The notes under the pieces: generated by a model
Database searches by the model: none
What the model was told of the DNA's origin: nothing
What the model saw: only the letters and a program-made list of their open reading frames with translations
Shown: positions 1-7,832 of the stretch, piece by piece
How the letters are laid out: each line of letters opens with the position of its first letter
How positions within the stretch are numbered: position 1 is the first letter of the stretch
Position numbers and translations under genes: made by a program
Source: Sutcliffiella horikoshii
GTDB lineage: Bacteria; Bacillota; Bacilli; Bacillales; Bacillaceae_I
NCBI RefSeq assembly: GCF_002157855.1
Contig: NZ_CP020880.1
Span: 1,922,001 to 1,986,000, forward strand
DNA length: 64,000 nucleotides
Direction of reading: 5' to 3'

Positions 1-151
1 AGGAATCACTCGTTCTGTTATCGTAAACGCACTAAGAAAATTAGAAAGTGCCGGTGTTATCGAATCCCGTTCACTTGGGATGAAAGGTACTTATATTAAA
101 GTGCTAAACGACAAGTTCCTTATGGAGCTTTCCAAACTAAAATCACATTAA
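1..151 (+). CDS. codY: CodY, C-terminal end (5' truncated by window)
   Basis: The last 49 codons of the GTP- and branched-chain-amino-acid-sensing repressor CodY are present, reading in frame from base 2 to a TAA at 149-151. The visible part is the end of the winged helix-turn-helix: [18 protein letters not shown] is the DNA-recognition segment, followed by the wing motif [12 protein letters not shown]. It closes with the KSH tail that I recall from Bacillus CodY. CodY lies directly upstream of flgB in Bacillus and represses motility genes among many others in rich conditions. The ligand-binding GAF domain is outside the window. Identification is firm despite the truncation. Confidence 0.95.
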   Translation, partial: GITRSVIVNALRKLESAGVIESRSLGMKGTYIKVLNDKFLMELSKLKSH

Positions 152-163
152 TGCTAAATATAT

Positions 164-219
164 AAAAAAGGGTCTGACTTTTATCTGCATTTCGCAGAAG
201 AGTCAGACCCTTTTTATTT
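164..219 (+). terminator. Intrinsic terminator of codY
   Basis: A long, nearly perfect hairpin with arms AAAAGGGTCTGACTT and AGTCAGACCCTTTT is followed by a T-rich tract. It begins 12 bases after the codY stop. It should end the upstream operon and separate it from the flagellar operon. Confidence 0.93.
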
Positions 220-240
220 TATAGTGAGAAAGTTTATAAA

Positions 241-373
241 ACTGTTGATTTCCGTTCCAGGCGCTTCGCTTGCCTGCGGGCGGTCCGTGAGCCTCCTCGG
301 CTGCGCCTGTGGGGTCTCACCTGTCCCTTCCTCTCGCGGGCGTCTGCGCGCCTTCCACTCCAATCAACAAGGT
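241..373 (-). repeat. Intergenic structured repeat, copy 1 (reverse)
   Basis: This is a GC-rich element of about 130 bp, present nine times in the window; here it lies in reverse orientation. Its ends form an inverted repeat, ACTGTTGATT against AATCAACAAGGT. An inner helix pairs AGGCGC (259-264) with GCGCCT (348-353). On the minus strand it carries GTGAG ... CTCAC around a GAGGAGG-containing loop. It is closest to copy 8 and, like copy 8, is followed by a forward copy a short distance away. No ORF in it is convincing. Confidence 0.9.
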
Positions 374-431
374 GACCTCATTCATTAAAGGGTTTATGAA
401 AAGCCATCTAATATGGTTTACGTAATTTTCA

Positions 432-558
432 GCTGTGGATTGGAGCAAATGGCGGAGACTCCAGCGGGGGAGTAACGGTTGGTTGAGACCCCGCAACGAA
501 GTGAGGAGGCTCAAGCACCGTCCCGCGGAAAGCGAAGCCATTTGCGGAAAGGAACAGC
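432..558 (+). repeat. Intergenic structured repeat, copy 2 (forward)
   Basis: Forward copy of the same family, 58 bases after copy 1. The ends GCTGT (432-436) and ACAGC (554-558) pair. A perfect 9-bp inner helix is formed by GCAAATGGC (445-453) and GCCATTTGC (537-545). Further in, GCGGG/CCCGC and ACGGT/ACCGT pair, then TTGAG/CTCAA closes a loop with GAGGAGG. It is nearly identical to copy 9, so copies 1+2 and 8+9 look like one compound unit. Confidence 0.9.
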
Positions 559-663
559 GGCGTATAAGTTATTAGTAATTTTTCTATCCTAAAATAGCAA
601 TAGGTCTTTATGCCTATGGAGGAAAATGAGTCAAATTGACGATTTTTTTTAACAATTGACACA

Positions 664-692
664 TAGACATATCGGTTACCTTAATTTACAAT
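664..692 (+). promoter_or_regulatory. Candidate sigma-A promoter of the fla/che operon
   Basis: TAGACA (664-669), a 17-base spacer and TACAAT (687-692) fit sigma-A with one mismatch in each box. Transcription would begin near 699, leaving a leader of about 60 bases before flgB. The rest of 559-761 is AT-rich. It holds ATTGAC repeated at 635-640 and 655-660, which might be a regulator site, but no gene. I found no good sigma-D promoter here, although B. subtilis has one for this operon. Confidence 0.5.
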
Positions 693-761
693 AAAAACAT
701 ACATACATATTTCGACAAAAATATATAATTCGTAACAAAAGATATATTTATGGGGGTACTA

Positions 762-1151
762 ATGAAGATTTTTTCGACATCAATCCAAGCATTGGAAAAA
801 GGTATACAGTATTCGGGTGCAAAACATAAAGCTATTTCACATAATATCGCAAACGTTGATACACCCAACTTTAAACGAAAAGAAATAAAACCGAACTTTG
901 GTGAAACTTACCAAAGAGCACTTGAAGCAAATAAAACAGATGACAGACATAGAGAATTTTCCGGAAGTTCAAATAAAGCGTTTAAAATGGATAACACATC
1001 TTATTCCTACTCACATAATGGCAATAATGTCGACATAGATAAAGAAATGTCAGATTTGGCTGAAAATCAAATATATTATTACACATTAATTGATCAAATG
1101 AGCGGGAAGTTCCAATCCCTTCAAAACGTAATTAAAGGAGGGAGAGGATAA
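762..1151 (+). CDS. flgB: Flagellar basal-body rod protein FlgB
   Basis: FlgB is a proximal rod subunit exported by the flagellar type III apparatus. The protein has 129 residues. The N-terminal rod-family motif SHNIANVDTPNFKRKEI is visible near residue 25, and helical ends suited to rod packing flank it. The start is the ATG at 762, six bases after GGGGG; an earlier in-frame ATG at 750 would contain that Shine-Dalgarno sequence, and FlgB proteins normally begin MK(I/L)FS. It is the first gene of the long fla/che operon, and its TAA overlaps the flgC ATG by one base. Confidence 0.97.
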   Translation: MKIFSTSIQALEKGIQYSGAKHKAISHNIANVDTPNFKRKEIKPNFGETYQRALEANKTDDRHREFSGSSNKAFKMDNTSYSYSHNGNNVDIDKEMSDLAENQIYYYTLIDQMSGKFQSLQNVIKGGRG

Positions 1152-1603
1152 TGTCCATGTTTAAAAGTATGAACATCTCGAGCTCCGCTCTTACCGCACA
1201 GAGGCTCAGAATGGATGTTATATCATCAAATATGGCAAACGTCGACTCAACCCGCGGGGAATACCGTAACGGGCAGTGGGAACCGTACAGAAGGAAGCTG
1301 GTAGAAACCGCACCGAAGGAAAACAGTTTCCAATCCTATTTACAAAAAGCCTCTGGAAATGGAAGTGGTTTTGGAAGTGGAGTGAAGGTAACTAGAATTA
1401 AAGAAGATGATGCTCCTTTCCGTGTAATGTTCGACCCAGAGCACCCGGACGCAAATGAAGACGGATATGTTGAACTGCCCAATGTCGATCCTTTAAAAGA
1501 AATGGTCGACCTTATGAGTGCATCAAGGTCCTATGAGGCGAATGTGACGGTATTTAATGCTTCAAAAGGTATTATGATGAAAACGTTGGAGCTTGGTAAA
1601 TAA
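1151..1603 (+). CDS. flgC: Flagellar basal-body rod protein FlgC
   Basis: FlgC is the second proximal rod subunit. Its 150 residues fit the family. The N-terminal motif NISSSALTAQRLRMDVISSNMANVDSTR and the C-terminal SASRSYEANVTVFNASK segment are the conserved rod-protein ends that pair into a coiled coil, here paraphrased by their key blocks. The start overlaps the flgB stop (TAATG), implying coupled translation. Assembly needs FlgB and FliE from the same transcript. Confidence 0.97.
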   Translation: MSMFKSMNISSSALTAQRLRMDVISSNMANVDSTRGEYRNGQWEPYRRKLVETAPKENSFQSYLQKASGNGSGFGSGVKVTRIKEDDAPFRVMFDPEHPDANEDGYVELPNVDPLKEMVDLMSASRSYEANVTVFNASKGIMMKTLELGK

Positions 1604-1618
1604 GTGGAGGTCATATAG

Positions 1619-1915
1619 ATGATTACTAAAATAGCTAATTCTAATCAAATGGTTCAGAATCTAAATAGTGTTCAGAAAACGAGTGGGGATGTGCATCAAC
1701 AGTTTTCTACCTATTTAAAAGATGCTTTAAATGAAGTGAACAATGCACAAGTTGCTTCCAATCAAATTACTACAAAGCTAGTTAATAATGAGGGAGTAGA
1801 GCTTCATGACGTGCTGATTGCTCAGCAAAAAGCAAGTGTAGCCATGTCGCTTACGATGGAAGTAAGAAACAAAGGCGTGGAAGCATATCAGGAAATTATG
1901 AGAATGCAAGTGTAG
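1619..1915 (+). CDS. fliE: Flagellar hook-basal body protein FliE
   Basis: FliE (98 residues) forms the adaptor between the MS ring/export gate and the rod. The C-terminal segment with VLIAQQKASVAMSLT, followed by EVRNKGVEAYQEIMRMQV, is the family signature. The start has GTGGAGG eight bases upstream. It lies 15 bases after flgC. A 148-bp gap with a hairpin separates it from fliF, the widest gap in the early part of the operon. Confidence 0.97.
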   Translation: MITKIANSNQMVQNLNSVQKTSGDVHQQFSTYLKDALNEVNNAQVASNQITTKLVNNEGVELHDVLIAQQKASVAMSLTMEVRNKGVEAYQEIMRMQV

Positions 1916-2009
1916 CCTAAAGGATATGGCTAAGTAACTCCGCTCAACCTTGATACATAAATAATTTTTGTCACCCAAGCGTGACTGTGATCTTACAGAT
2001 AGAAAAATG

Positions 2010-2049
2010 CGGTTATTTACTGCATAACTTTGCTGCAAGATAATAACCG
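2010..2049 (+). promoter_or_regulatory. Hairpin overlapping the fliF ribosome binding site
   Basis: CGGTTATT (2010-2017) pairs perfectly with AATAACCG (2042-2049). The 3' arm runs into the GGGGGA Shine-Dalgarno sequence of fliF (ATG at 2064). There is no U-tract, so it is not a terminator. If formed, it could mask part of the ribosome binding site or mark an mRNA processing point between fliE and fliF. Confidence 0.45.
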
Positions 2050-2063
2050 GGGGAATTGACGTA

Positions 2064-3653
2064 ATGAAAGAGAGATTACAAGAGATAAAGACAAAAACTT
2101 TTTCCTTTTGGACTAGTAGAACGAAAGCTCAAAAGACAGCAATGCTCAGTACAGTTATCGTATCCATTTTTGCAATAGCTGCGATGGTGTACTTCCTGAA
2201 TAAGACGGACATGGCTCCTCTATATAAAGATTTGACCGTGCAGGAAACAGGTCAAATTAAGGAAGTGTTAGATGGAAGAGGCATCCAATCGCAGATTACA
2301 AATAACGGTACCGCTATTTTGGTACCTCAACAATCAGTAGATTCATTGAAAGTGGAATTGGCTGCTGAGGGCCTTCCGAAAAGCGGTAGCATTGATTATG
2401 GTTTTTTTGGAGAAAGATCAGGGTTTGGAATGACAGATAATGAATTCCGAATAATGAAATTGGATGCCATGCAAACAGAACTTGCGAATTTGGTTAAAAG
2501 TATTGAAGGTGTGAAAGAAGCACAGGTCATGCTTAGTCTCCCTGAAGAAGGGGTGTTTGTAAGAGAGTCAACACAAGAGGCTTCAGCCTCCATCGTCATA
2601 GAAAACGATCCTGGGTATCAATTTGACCAGAATCATGTTAATGCGCTTTATCATCTTGTTTCAAAGAGTATTCCTAACTTAGCTACAGATAATATCGTCA
2701 TCATGAACCAAAATTTTGAGTATTTTGATTTAAATAATAACCAGAGTTCCGGTAACACCTTTAATGCGTCCACGCAATTGGAGCTAAAGAAGGAAATTGA
2801 AAGAGACATCCAAAGGCAAGTACAGCAGATGTTAGGAATGATGATGGGTTACAACAAAGTAGTAGTTTCCGTAACCACTGACATTGATTTCACGCAGGAA
2901 GCAAGAGAAGAGAATAGGGTAACACCAGTTGATCCAGAAAACATGGAAGGAATTGCAGTAAGCGTTGAACGAATTACGGAGAGTTATACAGGTAGTGAAG
3001 ACACTGCTGGTGGGGTTCCTGGAACTGGAGAAGCAGATATCCCTGCATATGTAGCCGGAGGAGGATCCGGCAGTGGCGATTATGAAAAAATGGAAGAAAG
3101 AATCAATAATGAAGTGAATCGAATCAGATCTGAAATTGTAGAAAGCCCTTATAAAGTTAGAGATTTGGGCATCCAAGTTATGGTTGAACCTCCTGTCGCT
3201 GATGACCCATTATCCATGCAGGAAAATACGATAAATGATATTAGACAAATACTAAGTACAATTGTCCGAACAACCATTGATAAAAATATGTTAGGGGAAG
3301 ACCCTGAACTAGCTAACATTGATGAGAAAATTGTTGTTTCCGTTCAAGAGTTCAATGGAAAAGTAGAAATGGAAGAATCAACTGAATCTACAATTCCAAC
3401 ATGGGTATATATCGCTGCTGGAATTCTCTTAGCTGTCATCCTCTTGTTATTGTTCCTACTATTCAAACGAAGTAGTAAAGAGGAAGAGGAAGAAATAATG
3501 GTTACAGAAGAGGAAACTGTTCCATTCCAAGTGCCGGATATAAACAATGAAAAAGAGTCAGAAAGTTCAGCGCGCCGAAAACAACTAGAAAAAATGGCCA
3601 AAGAAAAGCCGGACGAATTTGCGAAACTTTTACGTTCGTGGTTGTCGGAATAG
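2064..3653 (+). CDS. fliF: Flagellar MS-ring protein FliF
   Basis: FliF builds the membrane-embedded MS ring that anchors rod, export gate and C-ring. It has 529 residues, close to the usual 530-560. A transmembrane helix lies at about 25-46 (TVIVSIFAIAAMVYFL) and a second at about 446-467 (YIAAGILLAVILLLLFLLF). The ring-building motifs lie between, including KLDAMQTELANLVKSIEGV and the region after YNKVVVSVTTDIDF. The acidic C-terminal tail, ending EKPDEFAKLLRSWLSE, is the FliG-binding segment. It is followed 18 bases later by fliG. Confidence 0.97.
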   Translation: MKERLQEIKTKTFSFWTSRTKAQKTAMLSTVIVSIFAIAAMVYFLNKTDMAPLYKDLTVQETGQIKEVLDGRGIQSQITNNGTAILVPQQSVDSLKVELAAEGLPKSGSIDYGFFGERSGFGMTDNEFRIMKLDAMQTELANLVKSIEGVKEAQVMLSLPEEGVFVRESTQEASASIVIENDPGYQFDQNHVNALYHLVSKSIPNLATDNIVIMNQNFEYFDLNNNQSSGNTFNASTQLELKKEIERDIQRQVQQMLGMMMGYNKVVVSVTTDIDFTQEAREENRVTPVDPENMEGIAVSVERITESYTGSEDTAGGVPGTGEADIPAYVAGGGSGSGDYEKMEERINNEVNRIRSEIVESPYKVRDLGIQVMVEPPVADDPLSMQENTINDIRQILSTIVRTTIDKNMLGEDPELANIDEKIVVSVQEFNGKVEMEESTESTIPTWVYIAAGILLAVILLLLFLLFKRSSKEEEEEIMVTEEETVPFQVPDINNEKESESSARRKQLEKMAKEKPDEFAKLLRSWLSE

Positions 3654-3671
3654 AAGGGAAGGGAGACGAAT

Positions 3672-4691
3672 ATGGCAAAAGCAACGCAGGCAAAAGCCTT
3701 TTCAAATAAGCAAAAGGCAGCCATCTTATTGATCTCGCTTGGTCCGGATGTTTCGGCTTCCGTTTACAAGCACTTATCAGAAGAAGAAATCGAGAAATTA
3801 ACACTTGAAATCAGCGGTGTGCGTACAGTCGATTCTCATATTAAAGAGGATGTTCTGGAAGAGTTTCACCAAATCGCCCTTGCTCAAGATTATATATCTC
3901 AAGGAGGAATTGGTTACGCCAAAACAGTTTTAGAGAAAGCCTTGGGGAAAGACCAGGCTACAGCCATCATCACAAGGCTTACCTCTTCTTTGCAAGTTAA
4001 GCCCTTTGACTTTGCAAGAAAAGCGGATGCTTCTCAAATCCTTAATTTTATACAAAACGAACACCCACAAACGATTGCACTTGTCTTATCTTACTTGGAA
4101 CCGACAAAGTCCGGTCAAATATTATCAGAGTTACCGCAAGAATTGCAGGCGGATATTGCAAAAAGGATTGCAGTCATGGACAGTACCTCACCTGAGATTA
4201 TTAATGAGGTAGAGCAAATCCTTGAACGAAAGCTTTCTACTACCGTTACTCGGGATTATACAAACACTGGCGGAATTGACTCTGTCGTAGAAGTGTTAAA
4301 TCAGGTAGACAGAAGTACAGAAAGAACCATCCTTGACTCCTTGGAAATTCAAGACCCTGAATTGGCAGAAGAAATCAAGAAACGCATGTTTGTATTCGAA
4401 GACATTGTTACGCTTGATAACATGGCCATTCAGCGAGTAATTCGTGACGTTGAAAATGAAGATATGATGCTTGCACTGAAGGTTGCAAGTGAAGAGGTCA
4501 AAGAGATTGTATTTAAGAATATGTCTAAACGAATGGTAGAAACCATGAAAGACGATATGGAATACATGGGTCCTGTTCGCTTGAAGGATGTTGAAGAGTC
4601 TCAATCTCGTATCGTAGGAATCATTAGAAAGCTTGAAGAAGCAGGGGAGATCGTCATTGCTCGTGGCGGAGGAGATGACATCATTGTCTAA
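3672..4691 (+). CDS. fliG: Flagellar motor switch protein FliG
   Basis: FliG (339 residues) is the C-ring component that meets the MotAB stators and sets rotation direction. The N-terminal armadillo-like part binds FliF. The middle domain shows the hallmark EHPQT within NEHPQTIALVLSYL. The C-terminal torque domain has the charged helix around RVIRDVENEDMMLALK. The start has GGGAGA upstream. Its end overlaps the likely fliH start, as expected for tightly linked switch and export genes. Confidence 0.97.
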   Translation: MAKATQAKAFSNKQKAAILLISLGPDVSASVYKHLSEEEIEKLTLEISGVRTVDSHIKEDVLEEFHQIALAQDYISQGGIGYAKTVLEKALGKDQATAIITRLTSSLQVKPFDFARKADASQILNFIQNEHPQTIALVLSYLEPTKSGQILSELPQELQADIAKRIAVMDSTSPEIINEVEQILERKLSTTVTRDYTNTGGIDSVVEVLNQVDRSTERTILDSLEIQDPELAEEIKKRMFVFEDIVTLDNMAIQRVIRDVENEDMMLALKVASEEVKEIVFKNMSKRMVETMKDDMEYMGPVRLKDVEESQSRIVGIIRKLEEAGEIVIARGGGDDIIV

Positions 4692-5454
4692 GTTAATAAA
4701 ATCTTTTTCTCTTAAAGAAGGAAATTCTCAATCTGTTGCTATAAAAGTTGCTCCGATTTTCAACAAGAAACAAACGGATGCAAATACAGAAACAGTACTT
4801 GGTCATAGTATAGAATCTATTAATCATGCCATAGAAAAGGCAAATCGTGAGGCTGCCGATATTTTGGAACAGGCATCCTTGGAACGACAAACTGCTGCAA
4901 AGAAGATTGAAGAGGACAAGAAAGCATGGGAGTCAGAGAAAGAATCTTGGATGCAAAAAGCATATGATAAAGGCCATGATCAAGGTTATCAAGCAGGGGA
5001 AAAAGAGGCACAAGCACTATATGAAGAGAAGCTTAACGAGGCAAATCAAATAATTGAACTTGCCCAATTGCATTATAATGAAAAACTTGACAGCTCATTG
5101 GAGTCCATCGTCAAGCTTGGTGTAAAAGTGGCTGAAAAGATTATTGGGTCTTCCTTGGATTCAGATCCTTCCACTTTTACGCAGTTGGTTCAAGCAGCCC
5201 TTAAAGAAGTAAAAGAAAAAGAGGATGTAAAAATTTATGTATGTCCTAAACAATACCCAACTCTTATGATGAATAAACAGATTTTGCAAAATATCATCAA
5301 TAGCCAATTTGAACTTATTATCTATCCTGACTCAGAGTTGAAAGAAAACGGTTGCTGGATTGATTCTACTGCAGGAAGAATGGATGTATCTATTGATACT
5401 CAGTTGAAGGAAATTAAAGAACATCTTTTACAACTTGTAAGAGCGGAGTTGTAA
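4675..5454 (+). CDS. fliH: Flagellar export regulator FliH
   Basis: FliH is the stator-like regulator that dimerises and holds the export ATPase FliI at the C-ring. From the chosen ATG it has 259 residues. There is a long charged, Ala/Glu-rich coiled coil at about 45-130, then the conserved C-terminal domain with VKLGVKVAEKIIG and a Cys-containing IYVCPKQYP block. The start is uncertain: ATG 4675 gives MTSLSKLIK, and TTG 4684 has a better distance from GGAGG (4668-4672). Both overlap the end of fliG. Confidence 0.88.
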   Translation: MTSLSKLIKSFSLKEGNSQSVAIKVAPIFNKKQTDANTETVLGHSIESINHAIEKANREAADILEQASLERQTAAKKIEEDKKAWESEKESWMQKAYDKGHDQGYQAGEKEAQALYEEKLNEANQIIELAQLHYNEKLDSSLESIVKLGVKVAEKIIGSSLDSDPSTFTQLVQAALKEVKEKEDVKIYVCPKQYPTLMMNKQILQNIINSQFELIIYPDSELKENGCWIDSTAGRMDVSIDTQLKEIKEHLLQLVRAEL

Positions 5455-5456
5455 CC

Positions 5457-6770
5457 ATGTTGACAATTGAGGAGTTACTGCAAGAAATAGACACGATGAA
5501 TTCGTACAGGCGCTATGGAAAAGTAAAAAGAGTTATCGGTCTTATGATTGAGTCCAAGGGGCCAGAGAGCTCCATTGGGGATGTATGCAATATCATCATC
5601 CATAAAAAGAAAAAAAGAATTGTACAAGCGGAGGTCGTCGGCTTCAGAGATGACCACGTTATTTTAATGCCATTTACTGATATCCAGGATATTGGACCTG
5701 GATGTATGGTGGAGGCGACAAATAACCCTTTGGAAATTAGAATCGGTGAAGAGTTGAGGGGAAAGGTACTTGATGCACTGGGAAAACCTCTAAATCAAGA
5801 GGAGGAATTACCAGTCGGTTTAGGTAAATACCCTACAGACCAAGCACCCCCAAACCCAATGACGCGACCATCAATTACAGAAGAATTGGAAGTGGGAGTA
5901 AAAGTCATTGACGGCCTGCTTACAGTAGGCAAAGGGCAGAGGGTCGGGATTTTTGCTGGTAGTGGAGTTGGAAAAAGTACACTTCTTGGGATGATTGCAC
6001 GAAATACTCATGCAGATATTAATGTGATAGCACTTATTGGGGAACGAGGCAGAGAAGTTCGAGACTTTTTGGAACGTGACCTTGGTCCTGAAGGGTTAAG
6101 TCGTTCCATCGTTATCGTGGCTACATCCGATCAACCCGCACTTATGCGGATAAAAGGGGCATATACGGCAACGGCCATCTCAGAGTATTTCCGAGATATG
6201 GGCTATAATGTCATGCTCATGATGGATTCAGTGACAAGGGTGGCAATGGCGCAAAGAGAGGTTGGTTTGGCAGTGGGAGAACCGCCGACCACCAAAGGTT
6301 ATACACCCAGCGTATTTTCCATGCTTCCTAAATTGTTGGAAAGAACCGGCACAAACCAACACGGGTCCATCACGGCCTTCTACACAGTGCTGGTGGATGG
6401 GGATGACATGAATGAGCCCATAGCTGATACAGTTCGCGGGATACTTGACGGTCATTTTGTTTTAGATAGAGATCTTGCAAATAAGGGGCAATACCCGGCA
6501 ATTAACGTGTTAAAAAGTGTGAGTCGGGTTATGAACCATATCGTCGATAATGAACATAAACGTGCAGCGGAATCCATGAGGGAAAAGCTTTCGAAATATT
6601 ACCAAGCTGAAGACCTTATTAATATTGGGGCCTATAAGCGAGGAAGCTCCAGAGAAATCGATGATGCCATTCAATCCTACCCGGCCATCATAAACTATTT
6701 AAAACAAGAAGTGGATGATAGCTGGAAGTTTACTGATACAAAAAAAGAATTAACAAACTTAATGAAGTAG
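5457..6770 (+). CDS. fliI: Flagellum-specific export ATPase FliI
   Basis: FliI is the hexameric ATPase that unloads substrates for the flagellar type III export gate; it is homologous to the F1 beta subunit. It has 437 residues, the normal size. Walker A is GSGVGKST at 168-175, Walker B lies in VMLMMDSVTRVAMAQRE, and the family signature PPTTKGYTPSVF follows. A GCGGAG Shine-Dalgarno sequence precedes the ATG, which is two bases after the fliH stop. FliH, FliI and FliJ form one export subcomplex. Confidence 0.98.
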   Translation: MLTIEELLQEIDTMNSYRRYGKVKRVIGLMIESKGPESSIGDVCNIIIHKKKKRIVQAEVVGFRDDHVILMPFTDIQDIGPGCMVEATNNPLEIRIGEELRGKVLDALGKPLNQEEELPVGLGKYPTDQAPPNPMTRPSITEELEVGVKVIDGLLTVGKGQRVGIFAGSGVGKSTLLGMIARNTHADINVIALIGERGREVRDFLERDLGPEGLSRSIVIVATSDQPALMRIKGAYTATAISEYFRDMGYNVMLMMDSVTRVAMAQREVGLAVGEPPTTKGYTPSVFSMLPKLLERTGTNQHGSITAFYTVLVDGDDMNEPIADTVRGILDGHFVLDRDLANKGQYPAINVLKSVSRVMNHIVDNEHKRAAESMREKLSKYYQAEDLINIGAYKRGSSREIDDAIQSYPAIINYLKQEVDDSWKFTDTKKELTNLMK

Positions 6771-6779
6771 GTGGTAGGC

Positions 6780-7229
6780 ATGTCTGTTAGAAGAGGCCGT
6801 TTAGAAAAGTTGTTGGTGGTGAAAAAAGCCGAAAAAGACCAGGCAAGTTCAGAATATCAAACGGCAATTTCACAGTTTGAAACAGAAGGCCAAACCTTAT
6901 ATGAATTATTAAAGAAGAAAGAGCAATTAGATGAAGTTTTGCAAGTTAGCCTCCAAACTGGAATACCAATAGAAACACTTAAACAGCAGCAATTCTTTAT
7001 GGGGAACTTGGAAAAAAACTTGCTTCACCAACAAAAAAAAGTAAGCCATGCTAGGGCATTCATGAACTTAAAAGAAGAAAAACTAAAAGAACAATCGGTG
7101 GAATGTAAAAAATATGAAGTGTTGGATAACAAAGAAAAACTTTATTGGAAGCAAAATGATCTTAAAGTGGAGGCAACATTTATAGACGAACTCTCCATTC
7201 TTCAATATTCGCAACACACGAATAGGTGA
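6780..7229 (+). CDS. fliJ: Flagellar export protein FliJ
   Basis: FliJ (149 residues) is a coiled-coil protein inserted in the FliI hexamer, linking it to FlhA. The whole protein is predicted by eye to be helical and charged, with the typical opening RRGRLEKLLVVKKAEKDQ. The start is ATG 6780 after GGTGG; a GTG at 6771 is in frame but falls within the Shine-Dalgarno sequence. Position between fliI and ylxF supports the call, since the family is poorly conserved in sequence. Confidence 0.92.
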   Translation: MSVRRGRLEKLLVVKKAEKDQASSEYQTAISQFETEGQTLYELLKKKEQLDEVLQVSLQTGIPIETLKQQQFFMGNLEKNLLHQQKKVSHARAFMNLKEEKLKEQSVECKKYEVLDNKEKLYWKQNDLKVEATFIDELSILQYSQHTNR

Positions 7230-7236
7230 ATAAAAA

Positions 7237-7809
7237 ATGAAAATAGAAAAACAAACAGAAGAAGTAGAAGAAAAATATACATTCCTGCAAAAGCTTTTGT
7301 ATTTGTTTATCATTCCGCTTCTTTTCACACTTGTCATTGTACTGGGCTATCTGACGTATGAAGGGAAAAATGTATTTGAAGTTGCCCAATCTTTCCTCCC
7401 TGCCAAGGAAGAAGTGATTATTACTGAGGAAGAAAAAGAAGAAGAAGGGTCGTCATCTACAAAAAATGACAACACAAATTCCTCGCAAGAAATCATTCTC
7501 CTAGAAAGGCAAATTAGTGATAAAGAAAGGGAGATCACTAAGCTTGTTGCAAGTCTAGAAGAAGCGAATAGTAAAATAGAAGATTTAGAGAAACAACAAC
7601 AAGAAATAAGATCTTCAACAAAAGAGTTGGCCAAGCTATATGAAGGAATGTCCACGAAAAAGGCTGCTCAAATCATAATAGAACTGGATGAAGATATGGC
7701 GCTCTTGATCTTAAATGAATTAAGCACCTCCAAAACATCTTCTATCTTAGGACAACTCGAACCAGAACAGGCAGCAAGATTTACGGAACTACTAGCCGAT
7801 AAGGAATAG
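7237..7809 (+). CDS. ylxF: MotE-like protein YlxF
   Basis: This 190-residue protein has one N-terminal transmembrane helix (about 21-42, LYLFIIPLLFTLVIVLGYL), an acidic linker, and a coiled coil at about 85-130. The C-terminal MgtE-N-like/MotE domain contains YEGMSTKKAAQIIIELDEDM and ILGQLEPEQAARFTELL. The family is encoded between fliJ and fliK in Bacillus. Related MotE proteins act as periplasmic chaperones of motor or hook-length components, so a similar role is inferred here. Confidence 0.88.
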   Translation: MKIEKQTEEVEEKYTFLQKLLYLFIIPLLFTLVIVLGYLTYEGKNVFEVAQSFLPAKEEVIITEEEKEEEGSSSTKNDNTNSSQEIILLERQISDKEREITKLVASLEEANSKIEDLEKQQQEIRSSTKELAKLYEGMSTKKAAQIIIELDEDMALLILNELSTSKTSSILGQLEPEQAARFTELLADKE

Positions 7810-7832
7810 GTTTTTAGAAAGGAATGAAAGAA

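Noticed and set aside
421-440. CodY-box-like AATTTTCAG near the fla/che operon
   Set aside because: Only the left half of the AATTTTCWGAAAATT consensus is present, and the right half is the end of repeat copy 2. It is too weak to call a site.
664-685. Sigma-D -10-like CCGATAT on the minus strand (reverse of ATATCGG)
   Set aside because: No TAAA element stands at the right distance and no minus-strand gene follows.
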